Assembly (NCBI GenBank): GCA_017938695.1 | Contig: JAGBBA010000025.1 | Span: 1 to 64,000, forward strand | Direction of reading: 5' to 3' | Length of the DNA stretch: 64,000 nucleotides | DNA from: Clostridia bacterium | Lineage (GTDB): Bacteria > Bacillota > Clostridia > Christensenellales > Aristaeellaceae | Part shown: positions 1-8,847 of the stretch, piece after piece | Numbering within the stretch: the first letter of the stretch is position 1 | Layout: every line of letters starts with the position of its first letter | Notes under the pieces: model-generated | Database searches by the model: none | Told to the model about the DNA's origin: nothing | What the model saw: the letters and a program-made list of their open reading frames with translations, nothing else | Made by a program: the position numbers and the translations under genes

Positions 1-906
<906 letters not shown>

Positions 907-920
907 TTTACGCTCACTAA

Positions 921-955
921 GAAGAGGCACTCCTGTAAGGGAGTGCTTCTTTTTT
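921..955 (+). terminator. Rho-independent terminator of tuf
   Basis: A hairpin with arms around GGCACTCC and GGAGTGCT and a short loop is followed by a run of T residues (about 950-955), 15 nt after the tuf stop. Confidence 0.9.
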
Positions 956-1012
956 GTTCGTCGGTCAACCTGGGGTTGAACGGCGCGTCGGTCTGCATCA
1001 ACAAATATATGC

Positions 1013-1041
1013 TTGTGCGGCAAGGCAGGACATGGTATGCT
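1013..1041 (+). promoter_or_regulatory. Sigma-A-type promoter of the XRE regulator
   Basis: TTGTGC (1013-1018), a 17-nt spacer and TATGCT (1036-1041) lie just upstream of the ribosome binding site at 1051-1058. Confidence 0.6.
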
Positions 1042-1065
1042 TTTATCATCGGAGGAGGGTACGCT

Positions 1066-1806
1066 ATGTTTTCACAAGAGGCATTTGGCAGACGGATGCG
1101 AGAATTGCGTATGCAGCGCGGCTTGACCCAGAAGAAAGCTGCGGCGCAGATCGGCGTATCGGTACAGGCACTGTCCAAATGGGAGCATGGCAGCTGTTTG
1201 CCGGATGTTTACCATCTGATGCTGCTGACCAAGGTGCTGCACGCCTCGGCGGATGCTCTTCTGGCGGATGAGGACACTCAAAGGGAGCGTGTGGTGGAAA
1301 CCATTCAACTTGGCGAAGCTGTATTTGAAGTGGTGGAGAAGCCTGAAATGCTTTTGGCGGGGCGAATGATTTATGCTCGTGATTATGAAGATATGCCAGC
1401 CTTTGATGCAGCAATCGAGGCCGTGCACGAAGCAGAGGTTTATGCCAGGGTGACCGATGGGGTTCTGCCGATCCACGATATTCGGCTGAGCGTGAACTTC
1501 TGGCGGGAGGAAAGCCTCCGCGCCTACGGCTTTATGCGGGAAGTGACCACCGACTGCCAGCCGGAAGGTGTGGATTTATACCGTGTGCCAGCTTCTATGT
1601 ATATCCGTGGCTACACGGATGGTGCAACGGCAAAACTTATGCTGAAAGAACGATGTGAAACCTGGGAACTGTTTGCCTATATCCGCAATTACCTGATGCC
1701 CGCGCATGGTTTCCGCATGGCGGAGAACGGTGCGCAGGAATTGGAAGTGTTTGATACCTCGGAGCATATCACAGGCTATGTCTATATGCCGGTGATGCAT
1801 GGCTGA
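1066..1806 (+). CDS. XRE-family transcriptional regulator with C-terminal effector-binding domain
   Basis: This 246-residue protein starts at ATG 1066, chosen because GGAGGAGG sits 8 nt upstream. The frame extends further 5' but without such a site. Residues about 6-62 form a Cro/C1-type helix-turn-helix (RGLTQKKAAAQIGVSVQALSKWE is the recognisable core). Residues about 80-245 resemble the GyrI/AraC-type effector-binding fold, which binds small molecules. This domain combination is common in Clostridia, usually as a ligand-responsive regulator. It has its own promoter and terminator, so it is monocistronic. Its target could be itself or the methyltransferase downstream. The ligand is unknown. 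Confidence 0.88.
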   Translation: MFSQEAFGRRMRELRMQRGLTQKKAAAQIGVSVQALSKWEHGSCLPDVYHLMLLTKVLHASADALLADEDTQRERVVETIQLGEAVFEVVEKPEMLLAGRMIYARDYEDMPAFDAAIEAVHEAEVYARVTDGVLPIHDIRLSVNFWREESLRAYGFMREVTTDCQPEGVDLYRVPASMYIRGYTDGATAKLMLKERCETWELFAYIRNYLMPAHGFRMAENGAQELEVFDTSEHITGYVYMPVMHG

Positions 1807-1824
1807 ATCAGATAGACATCCTAT

Positions 1825-1853
1825 GCTGCACGTTTCTCCGTGCAGCTTTTTTT
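1825..1853 (+). terminator. Terminator of the XRE regulator
   Basis: GCTGCACG and CGTGCAGC arms enclose a short loop and are followed by seven T residues. Confidence 0.9.
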
Positions 1854-1862
1854 CAGCGTATA

Positions 1863-1891
1863 TTGACAAGTAGTTATGTGGGGAGTAAAAT
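1863..1891 (+). promoter_or_regulatory. Near-consensus sigma-A promoter
   Basis: TTGACA (1863-1868), a 17-nt spacer and TAAAAT (1886-1891). It drives the leader ORF and the methyltransferase that follow. Confidence 0.8.
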
Positions 1892-1922
1892 ATCCCAATA
1901 TTCCCGAAAGGAGGCGAGTATC

Positions 1923-2045
1923 ATGCCGGAACAGTCCGCAGCCCACCAGATGGAAGACCCCGACCAGCAAATCAACTGCATACAAGGAGAAAAATATGAA
2001 AACCATCGATGCGACCGTGCTGGCAGGATACAACGCCGGTATTGA
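1923..2045 (+). CDS. Possible 40-residue leader peptide overlapping the methyltransferase start
   Basis: ATG 1923 follows a near-perfect ribosome binding site (AAAGGAGGCG, about 1908-1917), a better site than that of the annotated gene downstream. The frame ends at TGA 2043-2045, inside the methyltransferase gene and in another frame, so the two overlap by 50 nt. The predicted peptide is acidic and glutamine-rich near its middle, has no membrane segment, and matches no family I recognise. It could be a translated leader that couples or attenuates expression of the methyltransferase, or the 5' remnant of a decayed gene. The promoter-to-RBS spacing supports translation, but coding is not proven. 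Confidence 0.4.
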   Translation: MPEQSAAHQMEDPDQQINCIQGEKYENHRCDRAGRIQRRY

Positions 2046-2847
2046 ACGGGACCGTTTGCGATCAGGCATTGGGCTGATCGAGTTTGAACGCACAAAAGAG
2101 ATACTGCTGGACAGGCTGCCTGCGCCGCCTGCCGTGATCTATGACATCGGCGGAGCCTACGGGGAATACGCCTGGTGGCTGGCTTCGCTGGGGTATGAAG
2201 TCCACCTGTTTGACCTGTCTGAAACCAACATCCATATGAGTGCCGAACTGGCGGCTGAGTACCCCGGCACTCATCTGGCCTCGGCTGAGGTGTGCGATGC
2301 CCGGGCTATTCCGCGCCCTGATGCAAGCGCGGATGCCATTCTGCTGATGGGGCCGCTCTATTCTATCACCGAATATGAGGAGCGCATCCTGGCCATCAGG
2401 GAAAGCCGCCGCCTACTGAAGGATGGCGGTGTGCTGTTTGCAGCGGCCCTCACGCCATACAGCGTGCTGATTCCGCGCATTGCGTCCTATCATGTGGAAG
2501 GCACCAACAAGTGTACCCAGCTGGACGATCCGGCGGTGCTGGCGATCATTGACCGCGCCTTGCTGGACGGCTGCTACATCAATCCGGAAAAGAGCATCGC
2601 CAGCGGCATCGGCTCATCCCACCTGCATACGGCGAAAGCATTGCGTGAGGAACTGGCGTGCGGTGGCTTTGCGACTGGCAGCGTTCATGGCGTGATGGGC
2701 GGCGCATGGCTGGCCCCCAACCTGAACGAGCTGATGGAAAACGAGAGCACGCGGAGCCTGCTCATGAAAACCGTCCGCATGCTGGATCAGCACGAAGAAA
2801 TCATCGGCCTTTCCGGCCATCTGCTGGCGGTAGCGAATAAAGCATAA
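1996..2847 (+). CDS. Class I SAM-dependent methyltransferase
   Basis: This 283-residue protein starts at ATG 1996 with AAGGAG 7 nt upstream. The frame is open further upstream, but that part reads through the leader region. The SAM-binding motif I is VIYDIGGAYG (residues about 47-56). An acidic residue follows at the end of beta strand 2 (VHLFDLSE), and LLMGPLYSI fills the motif IV position. These are typical of UbiE/Methyltransf_11-type enzymes acting on small molecules. The substrate cannot be inferred. It lies in a short unit with its own promoter and terminator, directly after the effector-domain regulator, which may control it. Confidence 0.85.
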   Translation: MKTIDATVLAGYNAGIERDRLRSGIGLIEFERTKEILLDRLPAPPAVIYDIGGAYGEYAWWLASLGYEVHLFDLSETNIHMSAELAAEYPGTHLASAEVCDARAIPRPDASADAILLMGPLYSITEYEERILAIRESRRLLKDGGVLFAAALTPYSVLIPRIASYHVEGTNKCTQLDDPAVLAIIDRALLDGCYINPEKSIASGIGSSHLHTAKALREELACGGFATGSVHGVMGGAWLAPNLNELMENESTRSLLMKTVRMLDQHEEIIGLSGHLLAVANKA

Positions 2848-2852
2848 TAAAA

Positions 2853-2887
2853 AGTGCTGCACATCTTTTTGTGCAGCATTCTTTTAT
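2853..2887 (+). terminator. Terminator of the methyltransferase
   Basis: TGCTGCAC and GTGCAGCA arms around a T-rich loop, followed by TTCTTTT. Confidence 0.85.
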
Positions 2888-2900
2888 GTGCTTGTCTGGC

Positions 2901-3149
2901 TCAATTGGTCAGCAGGCAGAACAGCCCCACCAGCACCGCGGCCACGACCAGCAGCACAATCAGGTAAGTCCAGTCAAAGTGGGGCAAGCGGTGGGGACGG
3001 GGTGACAGGTTTTCGGTTTTCAGCATCAGGTCCCAGGGGTTGCTGGGGGTGTCGGCATCGACGGGGGTATTGCGCATCTCGCTGCTGGTGGCGGTCAAGC
3101 GGTCCTGCAGGGCCACAGTGGGCGACTTGGCGTTGCGGTTTCTGGACAT
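2901..3149 (-). CDS. Small tail-anchored membrane protein of unknown function
   Basis: This 82-residue protein starts at the ATG ending at 3149, 5-6 nt after a perfect AAAGGAGGTC. The first 60 residues are polar, with basic and proline-rich stretches and no signal peptide. Residues about 61-80 form one hydrophobic helix (LIVLLVVAAVLVGLFCLL) that ends two residues before the C-terminus. It is therefore predicted to be anchored by its tail with the N-terminal part in the cytoplasm. It lies 74 nt downstream of the propeller-like gene on the same strand and is probably cotranscribed. I do not recognise the family. An overlapping 326-residue frame in this region is a shadow with biased composition. 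Confidence 0.75.
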   Translation of the reverse strand: MSRNRNAKSPTVALQDRLTATSSEMRNTPVDADTPSNPWDLMLKTENLSPRPHRLPHFDWTYLIVLLVVAAVLVGLFCLLTN

Positions 3150-3223
3150 GGAACGACCTCCTTTGTCCTCAGCATAGCACAGCCGCTGGCCGGAGGCAAC
3201 AGCAGCCGCTCCACTTGTCGCTT

Positions 3224-4021
3224 TTACTGCCTGAAAACCGCATGCTGCACATCGCCGGTGTACAGGGTATGTACCTCGCCCCGGGGGCTGACCAGCAGGC
3301 ACTGCCCCAGCACCGGGTCGCTGGCCAGCAGGGTACCCTGGCGGCTGTCCATGTGGCGGATCAACCCGAACTCCCCGGTCACGGCATGGTATTCGCCCCG
3401 GCGGAAGAACCCGAGCCGTTCGCTGGAGGCTGCCCACAGCCCTCCGGCGGCATCGGCGTGGAGGCACCCGGGCAGGCCGGGCCACCGGGCCAGGGGCTGC
3501 CAGCGGTTGCCCTGGATGCGGCACATTTCGCAGCACAGGCCGTCGTCCTCCAGCGTACACAGGGTGTAGAGCATACCGGCCAGGCAGGCCGCGCGCTGTA
3601 CGCTGCCGTGCAGGCGGATGGCCTGTTCCTCCTGCAATTCCGGCAGGCGGATGATCCGCAGTGTGCTGTCTGCGCCGCCGCACACGGCCAGGCTGCGCTG
3701 GCCCGGCAGCAGGCACATGTCCTGGGGATAGACACCTGCCGGCGTGGTGAAAAGCGGCACGCCGGCACTGGAAATCAGCGTTAAGCAGTCGGTATCGCCG
3801 GAAAGGGTCAGGAGGCAATCCTGCCACAGCAGCATGCTTTCGATGCCGCTGTCCACCGGGATGATCCGCCGCCCCGTCCACACGGCATGGGCGGTGTTGT
3901 CCAGCAAAGCGATGCGGTGATGGTCACGGGCGATCATGTCCACACGGTGCAGGGGGCAGGGGAGGGCACGCCAGCCGTTTTGGCGCGCCATCAGCCCCTG
4001 ATCGCCGCAGGCCAGCAGCAT
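3224..4021 (-). CDS. Predicted beta-propeller-like protein of unknown function
   Basis: This 265-residue protein starts at the ATG ending at 4021. AAAAGGAGGCG lies 8 nt upstream; an earlier ATG at 4027 is too close to that site. The sequence consists of repeated short strands with recurring units such as LLDNTAHAVWTG, LTLISSAGVPLF, LAVCGGADSTLRIIRLPE and LWAASSERLGFF, the pattern of a WD/YVTN-type propeller of about five blades. No signal peptide or catalytic motif is visible, so it is probably cytoplasmic. It precedes the tail-anchored protein gene, which suggests a scaffold recruited to the membrane. The fold call is inference from repeat pattern only. Confidence 0.65.
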   Translation of the reverse strand: MLLACGDQGLMARQNGWRALPCPLHRVDMIARDHHRIALLDNTAHAVWTGRRIIPVDSGIESMLLWQDCLLTLSGDTDCLTLISSAGVPLFTTPAGVYPQDMCLLPGQRSLAVCGGADSTLRIIRLPELQEEQAIRLHGSVQRAACLAGMLYTLCTLEDDGLCCEMCRIQGNRWQPLARWPGLPGCLHADAAGGLWAASSERLGFFRRGEYHAVTGEFGLIRHMDSRQGTLLASDPVLGQCLLVSPRGEVHTLYTGDVQHAVFRQ

Positions 4022-4115
4022 GGGCATCGCCTCCTTTTGCACACAGCCTATGCGATTTTCGAAGTTCGTGTGCATCAGGCAGGAAAAACGGAAAAGTCGG
4101 CGAATAGTTGAAACT

Positions 4116-4124
4116 TGGTATATT
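4116..4124 (+). promoter_or_regulatory. Extended -10 promoter element before the TSCPD gene
   Basis: TGGTATATT has the TGn extension and a TATATT -10 box 23 nt before the start codon. No good -35 box is visible. Confidence 0.4.
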
Positions 4125-4146
4125 ATGACACGAAAGGATGAACACT

Positions 4147-4386
4147 ATGTTTACCTATAAGTGCAACGGTACCTGCTCCACCCAGATCGAGCTGGAGATC
4201 CAGGACGGCATTATCACCTTCTGCAAGTTTACCCGTGGCTGCAAGGGCAACACCGAGGGCCTGGCCCGCACCGTCATCGGCCAGAATGCCGAGGAGATCG
4301 CCGCCCGCCTGGAAGGCATCGAGTGCCGCGGCAACACCTCCTGCCCCGATCAGCTCGCCAAAGCCATCCGCGCCTACCGCGCTTAA
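4147..4386 (+). CDS. TSCPD-domain protein (TIGR03905-like)
   Basis: This 79-residue protein starts at ATG 4147, chosen because AAAGG is 9 nt upstream; the in-frame ATG at 4138 overlaps that site. Four conserved cysteines (Cys in KCNGTCS, GCKG and the TSCPD signature) characterise the TSCPD family. This domain also occurs at the end of some vitamin-B12-dependent ribonucleotide reductases and may bind metal or nucleic acid. As a free protein its role is unknown. The stop codon TAA (4384-4386) is itself part of the stem of the first hairpin of a repeat array, so the 3' end of the mRNA folds directly at termination. Confidence 0.88.
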   Translation: MFTYKCNGTCSTQIELEIQDGIITFCKFTRGCKGNTEGLARTVIGQNAEEIAARLEGIECRGNTSCPDQLAKAIRAYRA

Positions 4387-4540
4387 GGGGGACGTTGTCC
4401 CCCTTAAGAATCCCCCTACCAAAGGGCCGTTCGGCCCTCTGGACTCCCTTTTGGGGATGCTGTTGCTATGCGGTCTCCGAGAGGGGGTCACGGCGCAGGT
4501 TCTTCGACCCGTTTCATTCGGATGCGCCACGACGCGGGGG
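4382..4540 (+). repeat. Class I hairpin-array repeat, copy A
   Basis: The region begins with a perfect 12-bp stem (4382-4393 with 4397-4408, loop GTT) that contains the TSCPD stop codon. A second hairpin, AAGGGCCGTTCGGCCCT (about 4422-4438), and a GGACTCCC linker follow. It ends with the conserved terminal module, GGGGTCACGGCGC (4484-4496) and later GCGCCACGACGC (4524-4535). The same order of modules is found at six other sites in this window. No coding sequence is supported here. Confidence 0.85.
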
Positions 4541-4740
4541 GAGCCGGTTTGAGGAGGTGTCGGAGGGGCCGCAGCCCCTCTGACTGTAATCGTATCCGGC
4601 GGCTTTGCCGACGGGGCGGGGCGTTTTCCGCTGAAGGCGGAAAACATTCCTTGCACGAAGGAGCGGCCGGGAGCGAAGCGACCAGCGACGAAGTGAAAAA
4701 ACTCGTTCAAATGGCTTTGCCATTTGAACGAAACGCAGTT
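4541..4740 (+). repeat. Class II repeat, forward copy
   Basis: The region has four hairpins: GAGGGGC/GCCCCTC (4563-4579), CCGGCGGCTTTGCCGACGG (about 4596-4614), GTTTTCCGC/GCGGAAAAC (4623-4645) and GTTCAAATGG/CCATTTGAAC (4705-4729). Between them are GGAGCGAAGCGACCAGCGACG-type stretches. The reverse complement of the whole unit recurs at 43993-44180 with sequence drift mostly in loops and compensating stem positions. The 427 nt between the TSCPD gene and the helicase contain no gene. Confidence 0.8.
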
Positions 4741-4813
4741 CCTTGCAAGCAGCGTGTGCATGTTTGTTGAAGGGACGATGCACTATGTTTAACTGCTTGA
4801 AAGGAGAAATAAT

Positions 4814-5995
4814 TTGTCTACTGAAGAAATGATTCCCACATCCTTCGACGATATGGATTTGTCCGTCGAAGTGCTCAAGGCCGTGAAGGACATGGGCTTT
4901 ACCACCCCTTCCACCGTGCAGGCCAAGACCATTCCCCTGATGATGTCCGGCGCGGACATCAACGCCATTGCCCCCACCGGCACGGGCAAGACCTGCGCTT
5001 TTGGCATTCCCATGCTGGAGTATATCTCCCTGAAGGATAACCGGGTGCAGGAAATCGTGCTGGCTCCCACCCGCGAGCTGGCCATCCAGATCGGCGATGA
5101 GCTGACCAAGCTGGCGAAGTATATCCAGGGGGCGCGGATCGCTGTTTTGTACGGCGGCCAGCCCATCACCAAGCAAATCAACGCCCTCAAGCGCAAGCCG
5201 CAGATCGTGATCGCCACTCCTGGCCGTCTGCTGGACCACATGCAGCGCGGCAACATCCACCTGGATGCGGTGCACACCATGGTGCTGGACGAGGCCGATG
5301 AGATGCTCAACATGGGCTTCGTGAAGGACGTGACCAAGATCATCGAGGCCACCCCCGACGACCGCCAGCTGGTGCTGTTCTCCGCCACCACCAACCAGGA
5401 TGTGCTGACCATCGCCTGGAAGTATCAGCACGAGCCGGTGGAGATCACCGTGGAGGCCACCAAGGAGGATCGGCCGCAGATCGCCCAGTACGTTATCTCC
5501 ACCGAGCGGGACGAGAAGATGGATCATCTGCTGTACCTGCTGGATGCGGATGTGTACCAGCGCATCATGATCTTCTGCAACACCAAGTTTATGACGGACA
5601 AGCTCACCTCCCGGCTGAAGAAGGAGGGTTACCAGGCGGAGTGCATCCACGGCGACATCAAGCAGAGCCAGCGCAACGTGGTGATGAGCGACTTCCGCAA
5701 GGGCAAGTTCCCCATCCTGATCGCTACCGACGTGGCTGCCCGCGGCATCGACGTGGACGATGTGGAGGCCGTTATCAACTACGACCTGCCCGGCGAGAAT
5801 GAGTACTACCTGCACCGCATTGGCCGCACGGGCCGCGCCCACAAGCACGGCGTGAGCTTCTCCCTGGTCACCTTCCAGGAGAGCGTGCGCATGGACGAGA
5901 TCCTGAAGTACATGATCGCCAAGCCCCTGCCCCTGCACTTCGAGGATGATGTGCTGCGGCATGAAAACGGCGAAGCGTTCTTTGAGAATATCTGA
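4814..5995 (+). CDS. DEAD-box ATP-dependent RNA helicase
   Basis: This 393-residue protein starts at TTG 4814, supported by AAGGAG 7 nt upstream and by alignment of the N-terminus with the family. All helicase motifs are present: Q-motif glutamine about residue 36, APTGTGKT (53-60), PTRELA, TPGR, DEAD (about 160-163), SAT (about 193), ARGID and HRIGRTGR (about 333-340). The protein ends shortly after the second RecA-like domain, so it lacks the RNA-binding tail of DbpA/CsdA. It therefore resembles the minimal eIF4A-like or CshA-core helicases that unwind RNA during decay or ribosome assembly. It is a single-gene unit bounded by the repeat region and a terminator. Confidence 0.95.
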   Translation: MSTEEMIPTSFDDMDLSVEVLKAVKDMGFTTPSTVQAKTIPLMMSGADINAIAPTGTGKTCAFGIPMLEYISLKDNRVQEIVLAPTRELAIQIGDELTKLAKYIQGARIAVLYGGQPITKQINALKRKPQIVIATPGRLLDHMQRGNIHLDAVHTMVLDEADEMLNMGFVKDVTKIIEATPDDRQLVLFSATTNQDVLTIAWKYQHEPVEITVEATKEDRPQIAQYVISTERDEKMDHLLYLLDADVYQRIMIFCNTKFMTDKLTSRLKKEGYQAECIHGDIKQSQRNVVMSDFRKGKFPILIATDVAARGIDVDDVEAVINYDLPGENEYYLHRIGRTGRAHKHGVSFSLVTFQESVRMDEILKYMIAKPLPLHFEDDVLRHENGEAFFENI

Positions 5996-6002
5996 GCATC
6001 AA

Positions 6003-6056
6003 GTCAGCCCGGGGAATGATCGGACAAAGCGCATTCACCGGGCTGGCTGTTTTTTA
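6003..6056 (+). terminator. Terminator of the helicase gene
   Basis: CAGCCCGG-GGAATG and CATTC-ACCGGGCTG arms are followed by GGCTG and six T residues. Confidence 0.85.
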
Positions 6057-6126
6057 TTCAAGCATATGGCGCACTGCCTGCGGCGGCAAGACGGCGTGCG
6101 TTGGTGTTTGGTTGATGAATAAAGGT

Positions 6127-6888
6127 TTACTTGTCAGCGATGATCTGCCGTATGGCCTTGGCATATGCATCTGCATGGTTGAGGGAAAACGTGCCGTGAT
6201 GCATACGGGGAAGGACCTGCATCTTGCTGCCTGGTATGGCTTTGTGTATGATGGCGGCAGATTTTTTTATTGCATGGTTTTCATGCTGCCCGACCAGCAC
6301 AAATGCTTTGGCACCGCAGTCTGCGATAGAGGGCTTGATGGCATACAGTGAATTGGCCTGCAAAAAGGCGATCATGTTTGTTTTTGTAATGCTGCATGTG
6401 TCCCTGTAGTAATCCTCGAAAAGTTCCTTTTTGATTTTCAGTGATCTGAATTGCAGCTTGGAAAACCACTGATGGCGGATCAAACCAAAGCAGCTTCCGA
6501 AGGCTGGTTTGATCATGGTATGGGTAAGCCTGGAGGGAATCACCAGTGCGCTTTCGATCAGTGCGAATTGACAGATATTCTTTCTTTGGGCCAGCATCTC
6601 CAGCACGGTCTGTCCGCCCAGGGATAAACCGCCGAGAAGAAGAACCTTGCCGCCCAGGCGGGTATCAATCAGGCGAATGATCTCTGAGGCTTGATTTTCG
6701 ATGGAGGTGAAATCAGCGTCGCTTCCGGCATGACCATCTAAAATCGGCAAAATGACATGGTAATCGGATGACAACGCTTTAGCAGCTTCACGGTAATTCC
6801 ACCACGACAGACCGCCGCCGTGCAGGAGCAACACCGTTTCTTGATTTTGTTTGCCGTATTCAATATAGTTCAATGATTCATACCTCAT
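6127..6888 (-). CDS. Alpha/beta-hydrolase fold protein
   Basis: This 253-residue protein starts at the ATG ending at 6888. The HGGG oxyanion motif is at residues 23-26, the nucleophile elbow GLSLGG has Ser about 89, and a histidine lies near residue 230 (MHHGTF), completing a plausible Ser-Asp-His triad. No signal peptide is seen, so it is probably a cytoplasmic esterase, lipase-like or peptidase enzyme of the AB_hydrolase_1 type with unknown substrate. The ribosome binding site is weak. Base composition is less GC-rich than in neighbouring genes, hinting at later acquisition. It has its own promoter and is convergent with the helicase. Confidence 0.85.
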   Translation of the reverse strand: MRYESLNYIEYGKQNQETVLLLHGGGLSWWNYREAAKALSSDYHVILPILDGHAGSDADFTSIENQASEIIRLIDTRLGGKVLLLGGLSLGGQTVLEMLAQRKNICQFALIESALVIPSRLTHTMIKPAFGSCFGLIRHQWFSKLQFRSLKIKKELFEDYYRDTCSITKTNMIAFLQANSLYAIKPSIADCGAKAFVLVGQHENHAIKKSAAIIHKAIPGSKMQVLPRMHHGTFSLNHADAYAKAIRQIIADK

Positions 6889-6912
6889 ATGTCGTTTTGC
6901 TTTGATGAGATC

Positions 6913-6941
6913 ATTTTATCACAGCGTTATCAAGCTTACAA
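6913..6941 (-). promoter_or_regulatory. Sigma-A-type promoter of the hydrolase
   Basis: Read on the minus strand: TTGTAA (6941-6936), a 17-nt spacer and TAAAAT (6918-6913). Confidence 0.65.
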
Positions 6942-6974
6942 GGGAATCATAAAGAGGCGGGTGGGCCTTTTTTC

Positions 6975-7003
6975 TTGCGCTTGCCTGAGTGATGGCGTAT
7001 AAT
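6975..7003 (+). promoter_or_regulatory. Sigma-A-type promoter of the heparinase-like gene
   Basis: TTGCGC (6975-6980), a 17-nt spacer and a consensus TATAAT (6998-7003), 24 nt before the start codon. Confidence 0.75.
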
Positions 7004-7026
7004 GGAAACATATGGAGGTGCGTTAT

Positions 7027-8832
7027 ATGTTTGCTGAATATCTGGGTAGCCATTCTTTGGCTGATCTTGTCATTTCTTCCGGGGAGAAATTCCCCGTTGC
7101 GGCGGATCGTGCGGCCTGGCAGGGCATCCGACCGGAGTGCAGAGAGGAGCTTTTGCAGCTGGCGGAAGCGTACCGGGAGAAGCCCTATCCCATGCGCCGG
7201 GCTACGGATTTCCTGGCTTTTGTGCGGGACGGCAGCCGCAAGGCGGATGAGAACCCGTTCTTTTTCCGGCGGCGCAAGCTGTGCGCCCATGCCATGGGCT
7301 ACTGCATGCAGCCCAACGACCGCGACCTGGACGAGGTCATCGACGGCCTGTGGTGCATCTGTGAGGAAAGCAGCTGGGTCATCAGCGCGCACAATGTGAA
7401 CCCCATCCCCGGCGCGCCCAGCAGCAGGGAATACCCCCTGCCGGACACGGACAAGCCCTATGTGGATTTGTTCGCCGCGCAGACGGGTATGGTGCTGGCC
7501 CTGGTCAGCCATCTGCTGGCGGATGCCCTGGACGGCGTAACGCCCTTGCTGCGCAGCCGCGTGCACAAGGAGCTGCAGCAGCGCGTGTTTGCTCCCTTCA
7601 TGGCTACGGATGATTTCTGGTGGATGGGTGTGAAGCGCAAGGATCTGAACAATTGGACGCCGTGGATCCTCTCCAACATCATGCTGGCAGCGGAATACAC
7701 CATGGCTGACCGCGCTGCCTTGGCTGCCTTGCTTGAGCGCAGCTGCATCATGCTGGACCGCTGGCTGGACACCGTGCCGGAGGACGGCGGCTGCGACGAG
7801 GGTGCAGGCTACTGGAACATGGCCGGTGGTGCGCTGCTGGACTGCCTGGACGTGCTGGAACGTGTTACCGGCGGCTGCATGACCTTCTGGCAGGATGAAA
7901 AGTTGCGCCGGGTGCTGTCCTTCCCGGCGAAGGCGCAGGTGCAGGGCAAGTGGTTCATCAATTTTGCGGACTGCGACGCCTGCCCCATCCTTTCCGGCGA
8001 GCGGCTGCAATGGGCAGGGCAGAAGCTGGGGGATGCCCGGCTCATTGCCCTGGGGGAGGAAAAGCAGGGCAAGCTGGCAGACGAACTGAACGACACGCCC
8101 CACTTCTCCCGGCTGCTGTACAAGGTGTTCCATCCGGTGCTGAAGGCGGAAACGCAAACGGCCCCTGTGGATACCTGGCTGCCCGATTTGCAGGTGCGGA
8201 TGATCGAGCAGGGCGGCATGACCCTGTGCGCCAAAGGCGGCCACAACGGCGAAAACCACAACCACAACGATGTGGGCTCCTTTATGCTGTATGTGGATGG
8301 CCAGCCGCAGATTGTGGATGCAGGCAACATGGTTTACACCGCCAAAACCTTCTCCAGCGAACGGTATACGCTGTGGAATGTCCGCGCGGCTTACCATAAC
8401 ATTCCCATGATCGGCAGCCATGAGCAGCCCGACGGCGTTCAGTATGCCGCCAGGGACGTGCTTTGCCTGCCCAACGGCCTGAGCCTGGACATGGCCGGTG
8501 CCTATGCGCCGGAGGCCGGTGTGGCGGCCTGTCAGCGGAAGATGGAATTGACCGGCGGCACCTTGCGCGTACAGGATGATATCACCCTGCATGCACCTCA
8601 AAGCGTGACCTGGGTGCTGATGCTGCGGCATGCGCCCGCGGTGGCGGAGGGCATGCTCCGGACTGGCAGCATCGCCATGGCGGTGGATGCCGACCTGGCG
8701 GTGGACATCGAGGAAATCCCCGTGACGGACGCCCGCATGGCCAGGAACTACCCCGGCAGCCTGTGGCGTGTGCGCCTGACCGCGCCGGAAGCGGCGGAGC
8801 ATCACCGGGTGTGGGTGGTCGAGAAAGCATAA
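7027..8832 (+). CDS. Heparinase II/III-family polysaccharide lyase-like protein
   Basis: This 601-residue protein starts at ATG 7027. GGAGGT (about 7014-7019) lies upstream of it, and the earlier ATG at 7012 overlaps that site. Residues about 1-380 look like the (alpha/alpha) toroid of the family. Residues about 395-540 match the Hepar_II_III domain, with the conserved GENHNHNDVGSF segment and VDAG. Members cleave uronate-containing polysaccharides (heparin, alginate, exo-oligosaccharides). No signal peptide is visible, which suggests cytoplasmic action on imported oligosaccharides, as in PL15 or PL17 exolyases. It is followed after 15 nt by a GrpB gene and probably shares its transcript. The exact substrate is unknown. 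Confidence 0.85.
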   Translation: MFAEYLGSHSLADLVISSGEKFPVAADRAAWQGIRPECREELLQLAEAYREKPYPMRRATDFLAFVRDGSRKADENPFFFRRRKLCAHAMGYCMQPNDRDLDEVIDGLWCICEESSWVISAHNVNPIPGAPSSREYPLPDTDKPYVDLFAAQTGMVLALVSHLLADALDGVTPLLRSRVHKELQQRVFAPFMATDDFWWMGVKRKDLNNWTPWILSNIMLAAEYTMADRAALAALLERSCIMLDRWLDTVPEDGGCDEGAGYWNMAGGALLDCLDVLERVTGGCMTFWQDEKLRRVLSFPAKAQVQGKWFINFADCDACPILSGERLQWAGQKLGDARLIALGEEKQGKLADELNDTPHFSRLLYKVFHPVLKAETQTAPVDTWLPDLQVRMIEQGGMTLCAKGGHNGENHNHNDVGSFMLYVDGQPQIVDAGNMVYTAKTFSSERYTLWNVRAAYHNIPMIGSHEQPDGVQYAARDVLCLPNGLSLDMAGAYAPEAGVAACQRKMELTGGTLRVQDDITLHAPQSVTWVLMLRHAPAVAEGMLRTGSIAMAVDADLAVDIEEIPVTDARMARNYPGSLWRVRLTAPEAAEHHRVWVVEKA

Positions 8833-8847
8833 ACATCGGAGGCAACC

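Noticed and set aside
2901..3881. Minus-strand open frame of 326 codons covering both small genes
   Set aside because: It is rich in Arg, Pro, Gly and Ala, and only its last 82 codons make a sensible protein with a ribosome binding site. The other part is a frame shadow of the propeller-like gene.
4161..4770. Open frames across the repeat arrays after the TSCPD gene
   Set aside because: They lack binding sites, are dominated by Arg, Pro and Gly, and run through perfect hairpins. The DNA is explained by repeats.
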